Positions 56,275 through 64,000 of a stretch of 64,000 nt of DNA are shown piece after piece. The DNA lies in NCBI RefSeq assembly GCF_018687095.1, contig NZ_CP061286.1, positions 1,426,001 to 1,490,000 on the forward strand, read 5' to 3'. The notes under the pieces are model-generated. The model ran no database searches. It saw nothing but the letters and a program-made list of their open reading frames with translations, and had not been told where the DNA came from. Every line of letters starts with the position of its first letter. The first letter of the stretch is position 1. Source of the DNA: Polynucleobacter sp. MWH-UH25E. Lineage in GTDB: Bacteria > Pseudomonadota > Gammaproteobacteria > Burkholderiales > Burkholderiaceae. The translations under genes were made by a program, and so were the position numbers.

Positions 56275-57633
56275 GTGGCTGGAAAAATTGGTTTTGTATC
56301 CTTGGGTTGCCCCAAGGCATTAGTTGATTCCGAACTTATTCTGACGCAATTAAGTGCAGAAGGTTATGAAACCGCGAAAGACTATTCCGGCGCGGACCTT
56401 GTAGTTGTTAATACCTGTGGCTTCATTGATTCAGCCGTTGAGGAGAGCCTCTCGACGATCGGCGAGGCTTTAGCCGAAAACGGCAAGGTGATCGTCACCG
56501 GCTGTCTTGGTGCCAGAAAGAACGCGGATGGAAGCGACCTGATTCAGAGTATTCATCCTAAGGTTCTAGCGGTTACTGGCCCACATGCTACTGATGAAGT
56601 TATGCAGGCTATTCACTTGCATTTGCCTAAGCCACATGATCCTTTTACGGATCTTGTTCCGCCAGCAGGCGTTAAGCTTACCCCCAAACATTACGCTTAT
56701 CTCAAAATTTCAGAGGGTTGCAATCATCGTTGTACCTTTTGCATTATTCCGAACTTGCGGGGAGATTTGGTATCTCGCCCGATTGGTGAGGTATTGCTAG
56801 AAGCAAAACGTTTATTCGAATCCGGTGTAAAAGAGCTACTCGTTGTATCTCAAGATACAAGCGCCTATGGCGTGGATATTCAATATCGCACTGGATTTTG
56901 GGATGGCAAACCCGTTAAAACCAAAATGTTTGATTTGGTGAATGCTTTAAATCAAATTGCGCGCGAACATCAAGCATGGGTAAGATTGCATTACGTTTAT
57001 CCGTATCCTCATGTTGATGATGTATTGCCCCTAATGGCTGAATTCTCTGAACATGGATATGGCTTATTGCCTTATTTGGATATTCCATTGCAGCACGCAC
57101 ATCCAGATGTGCTCAAACGTATGAAACGACCAGCAAGCGGCGAGAAAAATCTAGAGCGCATCTTGGCGTGGCGCAAGGCTTGCCCTGACTTAGTTATTCG
57201 CAGCACTTTTATTGCAGGCTTTCCTGGCGAGACAGAAGAAGAATTTCAGTATTTACTTGATTTCTTGGATGAGGCGCAAATTGATCGAGCTGGATGTTTT
57301 GCTTATTCGCCCGTCGATGGTGCTTTAGCCAACCAATTGGATAATCCTGTGCCTGATGCCATTCGGGAGGAGCGTAGGGCTCGATTTATGGCCAAGGCCG
57401 AGGAGATTTCCATCCAGAGACTTGCCAAAAAAGTAGGCAAGCGTATCCAGGTATTAATTGATCGGGTTGATGAATCTGGTGGTATTGGCCGAACCATCGG
57501 TGATGCCCCCGAAATAGATGGTTTAGTGAGGGTTTTACCACCTAGTAAGCCCTCAAAACGCTATAGGGCCGGTGAAATCATCCGTGCTACGGTGATTAGC
57601 TCCCAAGGGCATGACCTAATAGCCGAAACTTGA
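56275..57633 (+). CDS. rimO: Ribosomal protein S12 methylthiotransferase RimO
   Basis: RimO adds a methylthio group to Asp of ribosomal protein S12. The UPF0004 domain has [17 protein letters not shown] and the NTCGFI Cys. The radical-SAM motif is CNHRCTFC, and a C-terminal TRAM domain ends the 452 residues. The start is GTG at 56275, two bases after the phaR stop; the conserved [10 protein letters not shown] follows directly, so GTG is the start. It interrupts the PHA genes. Confidence 0.94.
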   Translation: MAGKIGFVSLGCPKALVDSELILTQLSAEGYETAKDYSGADLVVVNTCGFIDSAVEESLSTIGEALAENGKVIVTGCLGARKNADGSDLIQSIHPKVLAVTGPHATDEVMQAIHLHLPKPHDPFTDLVPPAGVKLTPKHYAYLKISEGCNHRCTFCIIPNLRGDLVSRPIGEVLLEAKRLFESGVKELLVVSQDTSAYGVDIQYRTGFWDGKPVKTKMFDLVNALNQIAREHQAWVRLHYVYPYPHVDDVLPLMAEFSEHGYGLLPYLDIPLQHAHPDVLKRMKRPASGEKNLERILAWRKACPDLVIRSTFIAGFPGETEEEFQYLLDFLDEAQIDRAGCFAYSPVDGALANQLDNPVPDAIREERRARFMAKAEEISIQRLAKKVGKRIQVLIDRVDESGGIGRTIGDAPEIDGLVRVLPPSKPSKRYRAGEIIRATVISSQGHDLIAET

Positions 57634-57716
57634 CGAATGCAATAAAACTGTTGTTTTGGCTGTTTTAGTACAAATTTGGCCCAATGGATGGGCTTATTCA
57701 CCGTAAGGGGATTGTT

Positions 57717-58901
57717 ATGAGTCGTGATGTCGTTGTCTTAAGTGCAGTTCGCTCCGCAATTGGTAGCTTTAACGGTTCACTGAGTAGCTTTGAACCTTCT
57801 GAGCTTGGCGGAATCGTCATGAAAGAGGCGGTTGCCCGCTCTGGAGTAGATCCCGCAAAAATTAATTACGTGACTGTTGGCAACACCATTCCAACAGACA
57901 GTCGTTATGCCTATGTAGCTCGTGTTGCTGCGATTCAGGCAGGTTTGCCAATGGAATCCGTTGCAATGGCCTTGAATCGTTTGTGTAGCTCTGGTTTGCA
58001 AGCGATCGTGACAACAGCTCAGCAAATTATGCTCGGTGATTGTGATTATGGTGTTGGCGGTGGCGTAGAAGTCATGTCTCGCGGTATGTACGGTTCACCA
58101 GCAATGCGCAGTGGTGCGCGTATGGGCGATACCAAGATGCTGGATTTAATGGTTGCAGTATTAACCGATCCATTTGGCGTTGGCCATATGGGTGTTACTG
58201 CAGAAAATCTCGTTGAGAAATGGAAATTAACTCGCGAAGAGCAAGATGCTCTCGCTGTTGAATCCCATCGTCGCGCAGCAAATGCTATTAAAGAAGGTCG
58301 CTTTAAGTCCCAAATCGTGCCAATCACTATCAAGACTCGTAAGGGTGACGTTGTATTTGATACTGACGAGCATTGCAAGCCTGACACCACAATGGAAACA
58401 TTGGGCAAAATGAAAGCCGTGTTCAAAAAAGAAGGCGGCTCAGTTACTGCTGGTAATGCATCTGGCATTAATGATGGTGCTGCGTTCTTTGTATTGGCTG
58501 ATGCTGAGACCGCAAAGAAGGCTGGACATAAGCCAATCGCTCGCTTAGTTTCTTATGCGGTTGCTGGTGTGCCAAACCACATTATGGGTGAAGGTCCGAT
58601 CCCTGCCACCAAGCTTGCTCTTGAGCGCGCTGGTTTGAAGCTTGATCAAATGGACGTAATTGAATCTAACGAAGCGTTTGCGGCGCAAGCACTTGCGGTT
58701 ACTAAAGGACTGGGATTGGATCCTGCTAAGACCAACGTCAATGGTGGTGCAATTGCTTTAGGTCACCCTATTGGTTGTTCGGGTGCGGCAATTGCGACAA
58801 AAGCAATCCATGAGCTACAACGTGTTCAAGGTAAATATGCTTTGGTAACAATGTGTATTGGTGGCGGTCAAGGTATTGCAACCATTTTTGAACGCATGTA
58901 A
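57717..58901 (+). CDS. Acetyl-CoA acetyltransferase (beta-ketothiolase, PhaA/BktB-like)
   Basis: It condenses two acetyl-CoA, or cleaves 3-ketoacyl-CoA. Active-site residues are Cys in LCSSGLQAI, His in NGGAIALGHPIGCSG and Cys in CIGGGQG. At 394 residues it resembles BktB-type thiolases by sequence. A frame from 57684 adds 11 residues, but the ATG at 57717 has AAGGGGA six bases upstream. Position after phaC-phaB-phaR-rimO suggests it supplies acetoacetyl-CoA to PhaB, though a beta-oxidation role is also possible. Confidence 0.9.
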   Translation: MSRDVVVLSAVRSAIGSFNGSLSSFEPSELGGIVMKEAVARSGVDPAKINYVTVGNTIPTDSRYAYVARVAAIQAGLPMESVAMALNRLCSSGLQAIVTTAQQIMLGDCDYGVGGGVEVMSRGMYGSPAMRSGARMGDTKMLDLMVAVLTDPFGVGHMGVTAENLVEKWKLTREEQDALAVESHRRAANAIKEGRFKSQIVPITIKTRKGDVVFDTDEHCKPDTTMETLGKMKAVFKKEGGSVTAGNASGINDGAAFFVLADAETAKKAGHKPIARLVSYAVAGVPNHIMGEGPIPATKLALERAGLKLDQMDVIESNEAFAAQALAVTKGLGLDPAKTNVNGGAIALGHPIGCSGAAIATKAIHELQRVQGKYALVTMCIGGGQGIATIFERM

Positions 58902-58908
58902 TCCAATA

Positions 58909-58940
58909 GCTATTAATTAGCCAGTTAGCTAATTAATAGC
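58909..58940. terminator. 13-bp inverted repeat between the thiolase and serB
   Basis: GCTATTAATTAGC (58909-58921) and GCTAATTAATAGC (58928-58940) are perfect inverted repeats with a CAGTTA loop. They sit between two convergent genes and run into the last codons of serB. There is no T-run on either side, so it is an AT-rich hairpin of the kind that may slow or mark ends rather than a canonical terminator. Confidence 0.5.
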
Positions 58941-59815
58941 AAAGCAGCATCTAAGCCGACGTGATCAAAAGCCGCGTCGGCTTTTTCTTTAACTACGGGC
59001 TTTGCTTGATAGGCCACGCTAATACCCGAGCCATTCATCATGATCAGGTCATTTGCTCCATCGCCCATTGTGATGGCGTTGGCTCTGGTGCAACCCAATC
59101 GTTGGCAGACATCATCGAGGTGAGCTGACTTAGCTAGACCATCAACAATATCGCCCAGTACTCTGCCGGTAAGTTTTCCGTCAATAATTTCGAGGGTGTT
59201 GGCCTGAGTTTGCTTAAAGCCAAGCCTCTCACGTAGCTTCTCTGTGAAAAAGGTAAAGCCTCCTGATACCAGGAGTGTATATAAACCGCGTTGTTGGGCG
59301 CCCGCCAGTAACTCAACTGCTCCTGGGTTGGGTTGTAAGCGCTCTCGATACACGGCTTCAAGAGCATCTGCATGGATGCCCTCAAGCAGAGCGACACGCC
59401 TTCTAAGACTCTCCTTAAAGTCTTTGATCTCACCACGCATCGTAGCTTCGGTAATTTGCGCAACTGCTGATTTTTTTCCTGTGAAATCCGCAATCTCATC
59501 AATGCACTCAATATTGATTAATGTGGAATCCATATCCATAGCTAGGATTTGAATATCCTTGGGGACTAAATCTGCATTCAAAAAGCAAAGATCGGCCTTG
59601 TATTGAGAGCAGAGTGCGCGCAGCTTCTCTCGCTGTATTACATCGAGATGTTGGCTACATGCCCAACGTTCAGAGTGGTAGGCGCTATTGGCAATTTGTC
59701 CACCAAGAGTATGTAAGGTAGCGCTAAATTGACTGGCGTGATCCTTTAATTCAAAAACAAGCTTCTCTGAGATGGGCTCTCTGGAGAGTGCTACAAGGGT
59801 TTGATGTTCTGCCAT
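58925..59815 (-). CDS. serB: Phosphoserine phosphatase
   Basis: SerB makes serine from phosphoserine. The HAD motifs are LAMDMDSTLI with catalytic Asp94, LLVSGGF and ITMGDGANDLIMM. The N-terminal ~80 residues form the small ACT-like domain of bacterial SerB. The 296 residues are usual. It is followed by no other gene on this strand and preceded by mfd, whose stop is 28 bases before its start. Confidence 0.95.
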   Translation of the reverse strand: MAEHQTLVALSREPISEKLVFELKDHASQFSATLHTLGGQIANSAYHSERWACSQHLDVIQREKLRALCSQYKADLCFLNADLVPKDIQILAMDMDSTLINIECIDEIADFTGKKSAVAQITEATMRGEIKDFKESLRRRVALLEGIHADALEAVYRERLQPNPGAVELLAGAQQRGLYTLLVSGGFTFFTEKLRERLGFKQTQANTLEIIDGKLTGRVLGDIVDGLAKSAHLDDVCQRLGCTRANAITMGDGANDLIMMNGSGISVAYQAKPVVKEKADAAFDHVGLDAALLLIS

Positions 59816-59843
59816 AGGTAAATAATAGATGAGTAGGGTGCCT

Positions 59844-62800
59844 TTAGCTTACTTTTGCAGCACTTAAGACTGCTGAATCATTCAGACGGCGAAGAACCTG
59901 CCGGATGGCTTCAAGACGTTGCTCTAATTTCTCAAAGTCGCGGTCTTTCTGAGGGTTAATTTTGAGCTTATCTTGGCCATTCAGCTGAATATGCTTTGAT
60001 GACTGAATGAGCTGAATGATTTTCAAGGAGTCAATTGGCGGATTGGGGATAAATTGAATCTGAATTGAGAGCGGGCTCGCATCAATTTTCTTGATGCCAA
60101 AACCTTGCATCTCTAAACGTAAACGATGAGTCTCGTAAAACGACTTTGCTTGGTCGGGGAGATCTCCAAAGCGGTCAACGAGTTCTTCACGTAAACCCAT
60201 TAACTCAGAGAAATCATTGCAATTGGCAAAACGCTTGTATAAAGAAAGTCGCTCGTGCACATCAGGACAATAATCATCAGGCAGCAGGGCTGGTACACCT
60301 AAGTTCACATCAGTTATAGCCTGCAGAGGTGAGAGTAGATCGGGTTCTTTCCCGCTACGCAAGGATTTCACAGCACGATTAAGCATTTCGGTATAGAGCT
60401 GAAATCCAATTTCATGGATATCCCCAGATTGTTTATCGCCTAATACTTCACCTGCACCTCGAATCTCAAGGTCATGCATCGCTAGATAAAAGCCAGAACC
60501 AAGCTCCTCCATTGCTTGAATGGCATTTAAGCGTAACTGAGCCTGTTTGCTTAGTGCTTCAGGATCTGGAACGAGTAAATACGCATAAGCTTGGTGGTGG
60601 GATCGACCAACGCGACCACGTAATTGATGTAGCTGCGCTAGACCAAACTTGTCAGCACGGTGCATGATGATCGTGTTAGCTGTTGGAACATCAATACCGG
60701 TTTCAATGATGGTGGTACACAGCAATATGTTTGTGCGCTGCGTAACAAACTCCCGCATGACAGTCTCTAGCTCTCGTTCATGCATCTGCCCATGCGCCAC
60801 ACTGATTCGGGCTTCTGGAATGAGCTCTTGCAAAGCATGTTTTCGGTTTTCAATCGTCTCAACTTCGTTATGCAAGAAATAGACTTGACCACCACGCTTA
60901 ATTTCACGAAGCACTGCCTCGCGGATAACGCCATCACCTTCACGCCGAACAAAAGTTTTGATGGCTAGTCGCTTCTGTGGAGCTGTTGCAATGATGGAGA
61001 ACTCACGCAAGCCTTCCATAGCCATACCCAAAGTTCTAGGAATGGGTGTTGCGGTAAGCGTGAGAATGTCCACCTCTGCGCGTAGAGCTTTTAATGCATC
61101 CTTTTGTCGCACACCAAATCGATGCTCTTCATCAACAATGACAAGGCCTAAATTTGCAAATTGCGTTTCTTTAGAAAGTAATTTATGAGTGCCGATAATG
61201 ATGTCTGCCTCACCTTTGGCAATTGCCTCTAGCGCAGCATTGATCTCCTTGGTGGTTTTAAAGCGAGATAACTCAACGATTTTCACGGGCCAGTCAGCAA
61301 AACGATCTTTCCATGTGGCAACGTGTTGTTCAGCAAGTAGGGTGGTTGGAGCAAGGATAGCTACTTGTTTACCGCCCATGACGGCTACGAAGCTAGCGCG
61401 CAATGCAACCTCTGTTTTTCCAAAGCCTACATCTCCACATACCAAGCGATCCATTGGTGTGCCACTTGTCATGTCGCCTATAACTGCGGCAATAGCATTG
61501 GCTTGATCAGGAGTTTCTTCAAAGCCAAAGCTTTCCGCAAAAGCTGCATAGTCATGTGCTGAAAATTCAAAAGCATGGCCCTTACGAATTGCACGTGCCG
61601 CATAAAGCCCGAGCAGCTCTGCGGCAGTATCTCTAATTTGTTGGGCAGCTTTGCGTTTTGCCTTATCCCATTGCCCTGATCCCAACTGATGTAATGGCGC
61701 AGAGTCTGGATCTGATCCAGCGTAACGAGTGACCATTTGCAGTTGTTGAACCGGTACATATAGTGTGGCATCGCCCGCATATTGCAGATGTAAGAACTCC
61801 TCAAAGATTGGAGCCTCTTTTGGCGCCGCTAGGTTTAGTAAGACTAATCCTTGGTATCTGCCTATGCCATGCTCTGAATGAACAACGGGATCCCCAATTT
61901 TGAGTTCAGATAAATCCTTAAACAACATGTCGGGATCGGCGTTTTCTCCGCCTTTACCCTTGCGCCTCTGTCTCGCTGTAGAGGTAAATAATTCAGCTTC
62001 AGTTAAAACAAGTAAGTTTTCTGAGGTCCAGAGAAAGCCATTAAAAAGCGGGGCTGTTACTAGACCAAAGAGCGAATCGCTCTTAACAAATTCAGCAATG
62101 CTATCGAATCCCTCAGGCTGCAGAGGGTAAAGCGTTTTACCGTCTGGTCCCGCGACACCATTGCTTTCATCTAAAAGTTGTCGAATGGATTCTTTTCGAC
62201 CCGCGCTATCACTACAAATTAGAACGCGTAATTTCTCTTGGGAGACGATATTGCGCAAACGCGATATCGGATCTGCATCACGTCGATGAACCGCAACATC
62301 GGGTACCGCCTTAAAAGTGCTGGCATCTTGATTGTTATCGGGTTCATTTTCTAACGCTAAGCGCGCATAGGGCTTTGCATTAGAAAAATATTCATCAACA
62401 TCTAAAAATAATTGATTAGGTGGAAGAATTGGACGATCAAGATCGTGCTTCAGAAACTCATAGCGTGACTGAGTATCTCTCCAAAAGTTTCGTATTGATT
62501 GCTCTACATCGCCAACATTTACCAGCCATACGGGGTCACCGGATCTTGGGAAGTAGTCAAACAAAGACGATTGATCGTCAAAGAAGAGGGGTAAATAAGA
62601 TTCAATGCCTGCGCTGGGAATGCCGAGGTTTGCATCTTTATAAATTGAGCAACGAGTTGGGTCTCCCTCAAACACTTCTCTCCACCGACCCCTAAAGGCC
62701 GTGCGCGCTTCATCATCAAAAGGAAACTCATGTCCAGGAAGAATGCGGATTTCCTTAACGGGGTAAAGGCTACGTTGTGTATCTGGATCAAATGCTCTGA

Positions 62801-63395
62801 TCTGTTCGATTTCATCGCCAAACAAATCTAGTCGATAGGGAAGGCTTGAGCCCATGGGATATAAGTCAATCAAGCCGCCACGAATGCTGTACTCACCAGG
62901 TCGCATTACCGCACTAACGGGGTCATAACCAGCTTGCTGTAATTGCAGTTTTAATGCGGATTCATTGAGCTTATCGTTTTGTCTGAAAAAGAAAGTATGG
63001 CCAGACAGAAATTGTGGTGGACCTAAGCGTTGCAATGCTGTGGTCACAGGAACCAAAACAATGTCGCAACTACCATTCAGAAGTTCATATAGGGTTGCTA
63101 AACGCTCGGATACCAAATCCTGATGTGGAGAAAAATGATCGTAAGGCAGGATTTCCCAATCTGGTAATAGGCGTACCTTTAGCTGAGGGGCAAAAGCAGG
63201 TATCTCTTCTGCCAGTCTTTGCGCTTCTTGAGCTTGGGCGCAAAAAACGACCATGACAGAGAAATCATTGCGATAGCGTATGGCTGATTGGGCTAGTAGG
63301 GCAGCATCTGCTGAGCCAATTAGCCCCGAGAAGGTAAAGCGCTGCCCAGCCCGCGGAGCAGGTATGGGGGGTGCTAGATTTAATGCATCAGACAT
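59844..63395 (-). CDS. mfd: Transcription-repair coupling factor
   Basis: Mfd removes stalled RNA polymerase at lesions and recruits UvrA. The order is UvrB-homology region, then the RNA-polymerase-interacting domain (SELKIGDPVVHSEHGIGRYQGL), and the RecG-like helicase. Walker A is GDVGFGKTEVALRA, the DEEH box is IVDEEHRFG, and there are QLRGRVGRS and TRCF C-terminal segments. At 1183 residues it is full length. It is divergent from ispD with 23 bases between. Confidence 0.97.
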   Translation of the reverse strand: MSDALNLAPPIPAPRAGQRFTFSGLIGSADAALLAQSAIRYRNDFSVMVVFCAQAQEAQRLAEEIPAFAPQLKVRLLPDWEILPYDHFSPHQDLVSERLATLYELLNGSCDIVLVPVTTALQRLGPPQFLSGHTFFFRQNDKLNESALKLQLQQAGYDPVSAVMRPGEYSIRGGLIDLYPMGSSLPYRLDLFGDEIEQIRAFDPDTQRSLYPVKEIRILPGHEFPFDDEARTAFRGRWREVFEGDPTRCSIYKDANLGIPSAGIESYLPLFFDDQSSLFDYFPRSGDPVWLVNVGDVEQSIRNFWRDTQSRYEFLKHDLDRPILPPNQLFLDVDEYFSNAKPYARLALENEPDNNQDASTFKAVPDVAVHRRDADPISRLRNIVSQEKLRVLICSDSAGRKESIRQLLDESNGVAGPDGKTLYPLQPEGFDSIAEFVKSDSLFGLVTAPLFNGFLWTSENLLVLTEAELFTSTARQRRKGKGGENADPDMLFKDLSELKIGDPVVHSEHGIGRYQGLVLLNLAAPKEAPIFEEFLHLQYAGDATLYVPVQQLQMVTRYAGSDPDSAPLHQLGSGQWDKAKRKAAQQIRDTAAELLGLYAARAIRKGHAFEFSAHDYAAFAESFGFEETPDQANAIAAVIGDMTSGTPMDRLVCGDVGFGKTEVALRASFVAVMGGKQVAILAPTTLLAEQHVATWKDRFADWPVKIVELSRFKTTKEINAALEAIAKGEADIIIGTHKLLSKETQFANLGLVIVDEEHRFGVRQKDALKALRAEVDILTLTATPIPRTLGMAMEGLREFSIIATAPQKRLAIKTFVRREGDGVIREAVLREIKRGGQVYFLHNEVETIENRKHALQELIPEARISVAHGQMHERELETVMREFVTQRTNILLCTTIIETGIDVPTANTIIMHRADKFGLAQLHQLRGRVGRSHHQAYAYLLVPDPEALSKQAQLRLNAIQAMEELGSGFYLAMHDLEIRGAGEVLGDKQSGDIHEIGFQLYTEMLNRAVKSLRSGKEPDLLSPLQAITDVNLGVPALLPDDYCPDVHERLSLYKRFANCNDFSELMGLREELVDRFGDLPDQAKSFYETHRLRLEMQGFGIKKIDASPLSIQIQFIPNPPIDSLKIIQLIQSSKHIQLNGQDKLKINPQKDRDFEKLEQRLEAIRQVLRRLNDSAVLSAAKVS

Positions 63396-63418
63396 CTGTG
63401 CTCATTATAGAATCAGGT

Positions 63419-64000
63419 ATGAGCTCTGGAAACCAAGTCCCCAACCAATCTAAAGGATGTCACGCGGTATTGCCAACCGCGGGTATTGGCTCTCGATTGG
63501 GCGGTGAACTACCAAAGCAATTCCAGCAATTGGCTGGAAAACCAATGCTTGCCTATGCATTAAATGCATTTGCTCAAGTTCCGCAGATTGAATCCATTTG
63601 GGTAGGTGTTTCACCCGGTTTTATCGATCATCCGATCTTGAAAGAATTTGCCAATTTAGGTAAGCCCGTTCATTTCTTGCCAACAGGCGGACCCACCAGA
63701 CAAGAGACCGTTAGAAATACATTGGTAGCCTTAATGAGTTCAGGAATTGGTGAGAACGATTGGGTGTTAGTACATGACGCAGCAAGACCGGGAATTACAC
63801 CCACTTTGATCGCTAAGTTGATTCAGTCTGTTCAGAGCTCGAGTTCGGGAGGCTTGCTGGCCATGCCTCTAGCGGATACCTTGAAGCAAGCCGATCTCAA
63901 TTCAGTTGTTGCTGGGAATCTTCCGCATTCTGTTAGAACGATTCCTCGTGATCATCTTTGGCAAGCTCAGACCCCACAAATGTTTGCTTTAAAAAGGCTG
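63419..64000 (+). CDS. ispD: 2-C-methyl-D-erythritol 4-phosphate cytidylyltransferase, N-terminal part
   Basis: IspD makes CDP-methylerythritol in the MEP isoprenoid route. The 194 codons in the window open at ATG 63419 and lead to AGIGSRLGGELPKQFQQLAGKP, followed by HDAARPG and the VRTIPRDHLWQAQTPQMF segment, all diagnostic. It runs off the end of the window, so the C-terminal part is missing here. No strong Shine-Dalgarno is seen (only AGG). It is divergent from mfd. Confidence 0.93.
   Translation, partial: MSSGNQVPNQSKGCHAVLPTAGIGSRLGGELPKQFQQLAGKPMLAYALNAFAQVPQIESIWVGVSPGFIDHPILKEFANLGKPVHFLPTGGPTRQETVRNTLVALMSSGIGENDWVLVHDAARPGITPTLIAKLIQSVQSSSSGGLLAMPLADTLKQADLNSVVAGNLPHSVRTIPRDHLWQAQTPQMFALKRL

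Noticed and set aside
60649..62821. Several 60-110 codon open frames on either strand inside mfd
   Set aside because: All are contained in the certain mfd gene and lack independent support.

Overview
The window looks like a stretch of free-living betaproteobacterial chromosome, most like Burkholderiaceae and probably Polynucleobacter or a close relative. This is an inference from moderate GC by eye, the order accA-tilS-lysC-tRNA-Ser, a class I PHA locus with PhaR and a phasin, a Bug-type solute-binding protein, a ThiE with the long N-terminal extension I associate with this group, and the order tsaB-rimI-(UDG-like)-lplT-alr. No name can be proved from the sequence alone. The DNA is gene-dense, with about 62 protein genes, three tRNAs and very short spacers. 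I see no rRNA, insertion sequence, prophage, CRISPR array or other sign of recent transfer.

Layout. 1-2957: end of accA, tilS, lysC, tRNA-Ser(GCT) and a terminator. 3020-3737: a phasin gene behind two identically built palindromes and followed by a terminator. 3784-7670: accessory genes, namely a lipoprotein, a small HTH regulator coupled to an exported protein, a MetX-like exported hydrolase, an Smr protein with a zinc ribbon, and a YqjD/YqjE/YqjK-type membrane trio. 7731-17922: metabolism (fadD, an IlvD/Edd dehydratase, a FAH-family enzyme, a ThDP enzyme, an orphan Bug protein), plus trhP with an inner-membrane and an outer-membrane protein of unknown role. 18046-24240: tRNA-Asn, thiD and the TPP-riboswitch operon thiC-thiO-thiS-thiG-thiE. 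24317-28189: NUDIX hydrolase, a short non-coding stretch with paired DnaA-box sequences, tRNA-Arg(CCT), a 50-residue membrane protein coupled to an MFS transporter, and a class III CoA-transferase. 28207-32657: parE-parC. 32690-37839: XdhC, a MobA-like transferase, RidA, a CoxE-like VWA protein, a MoxR ATPase and two small cytochromes c. 37908-45954: a GntR regulator divergent from a complete propionyl-CoA to succinyl-CoA operon (mutase, MeaB, PccB, PccA, epimerase). 45989-53043: tsaB, rimI, a UDG-like relic, lplT, alr, bamD, rluD and yfiH. 53188-58901: phaC-phaB-phaR-rimO-thiolase. 58925-64000: serB, mfd and the start of ispD.

How the parts work together. The phasin, PhaC, PhaB, PhaR and thiolase form a PHA storage system, and the phasin palindromes are plausible PhaR operators. 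FadD and the propionyl-CoA operon feed acyl-CoA and odd-chain carbon into central metabolism; a perfect 22-bp palindrome between the GntR gene and the mutase is the likely switch. The thi operon is controlled by a TPP riboswitch whose downstream hairpin can mask the thiC ribosome-binding site. The XdhC/MobA-like/CoxE/MoxR set resembles the maturation genes of molybdenum hydroxylases, yet no structural subunit lies in the window.

The less explained items are the HTH/exported-protein pair with its operator, the inner/outer membrane pair after trhP, the cysteine-free UDG-like protein, the FNR-type site in front of the cytochromes, and the DnaA-box palindrome beside tRNA-Arg. None is proved to be a new system.
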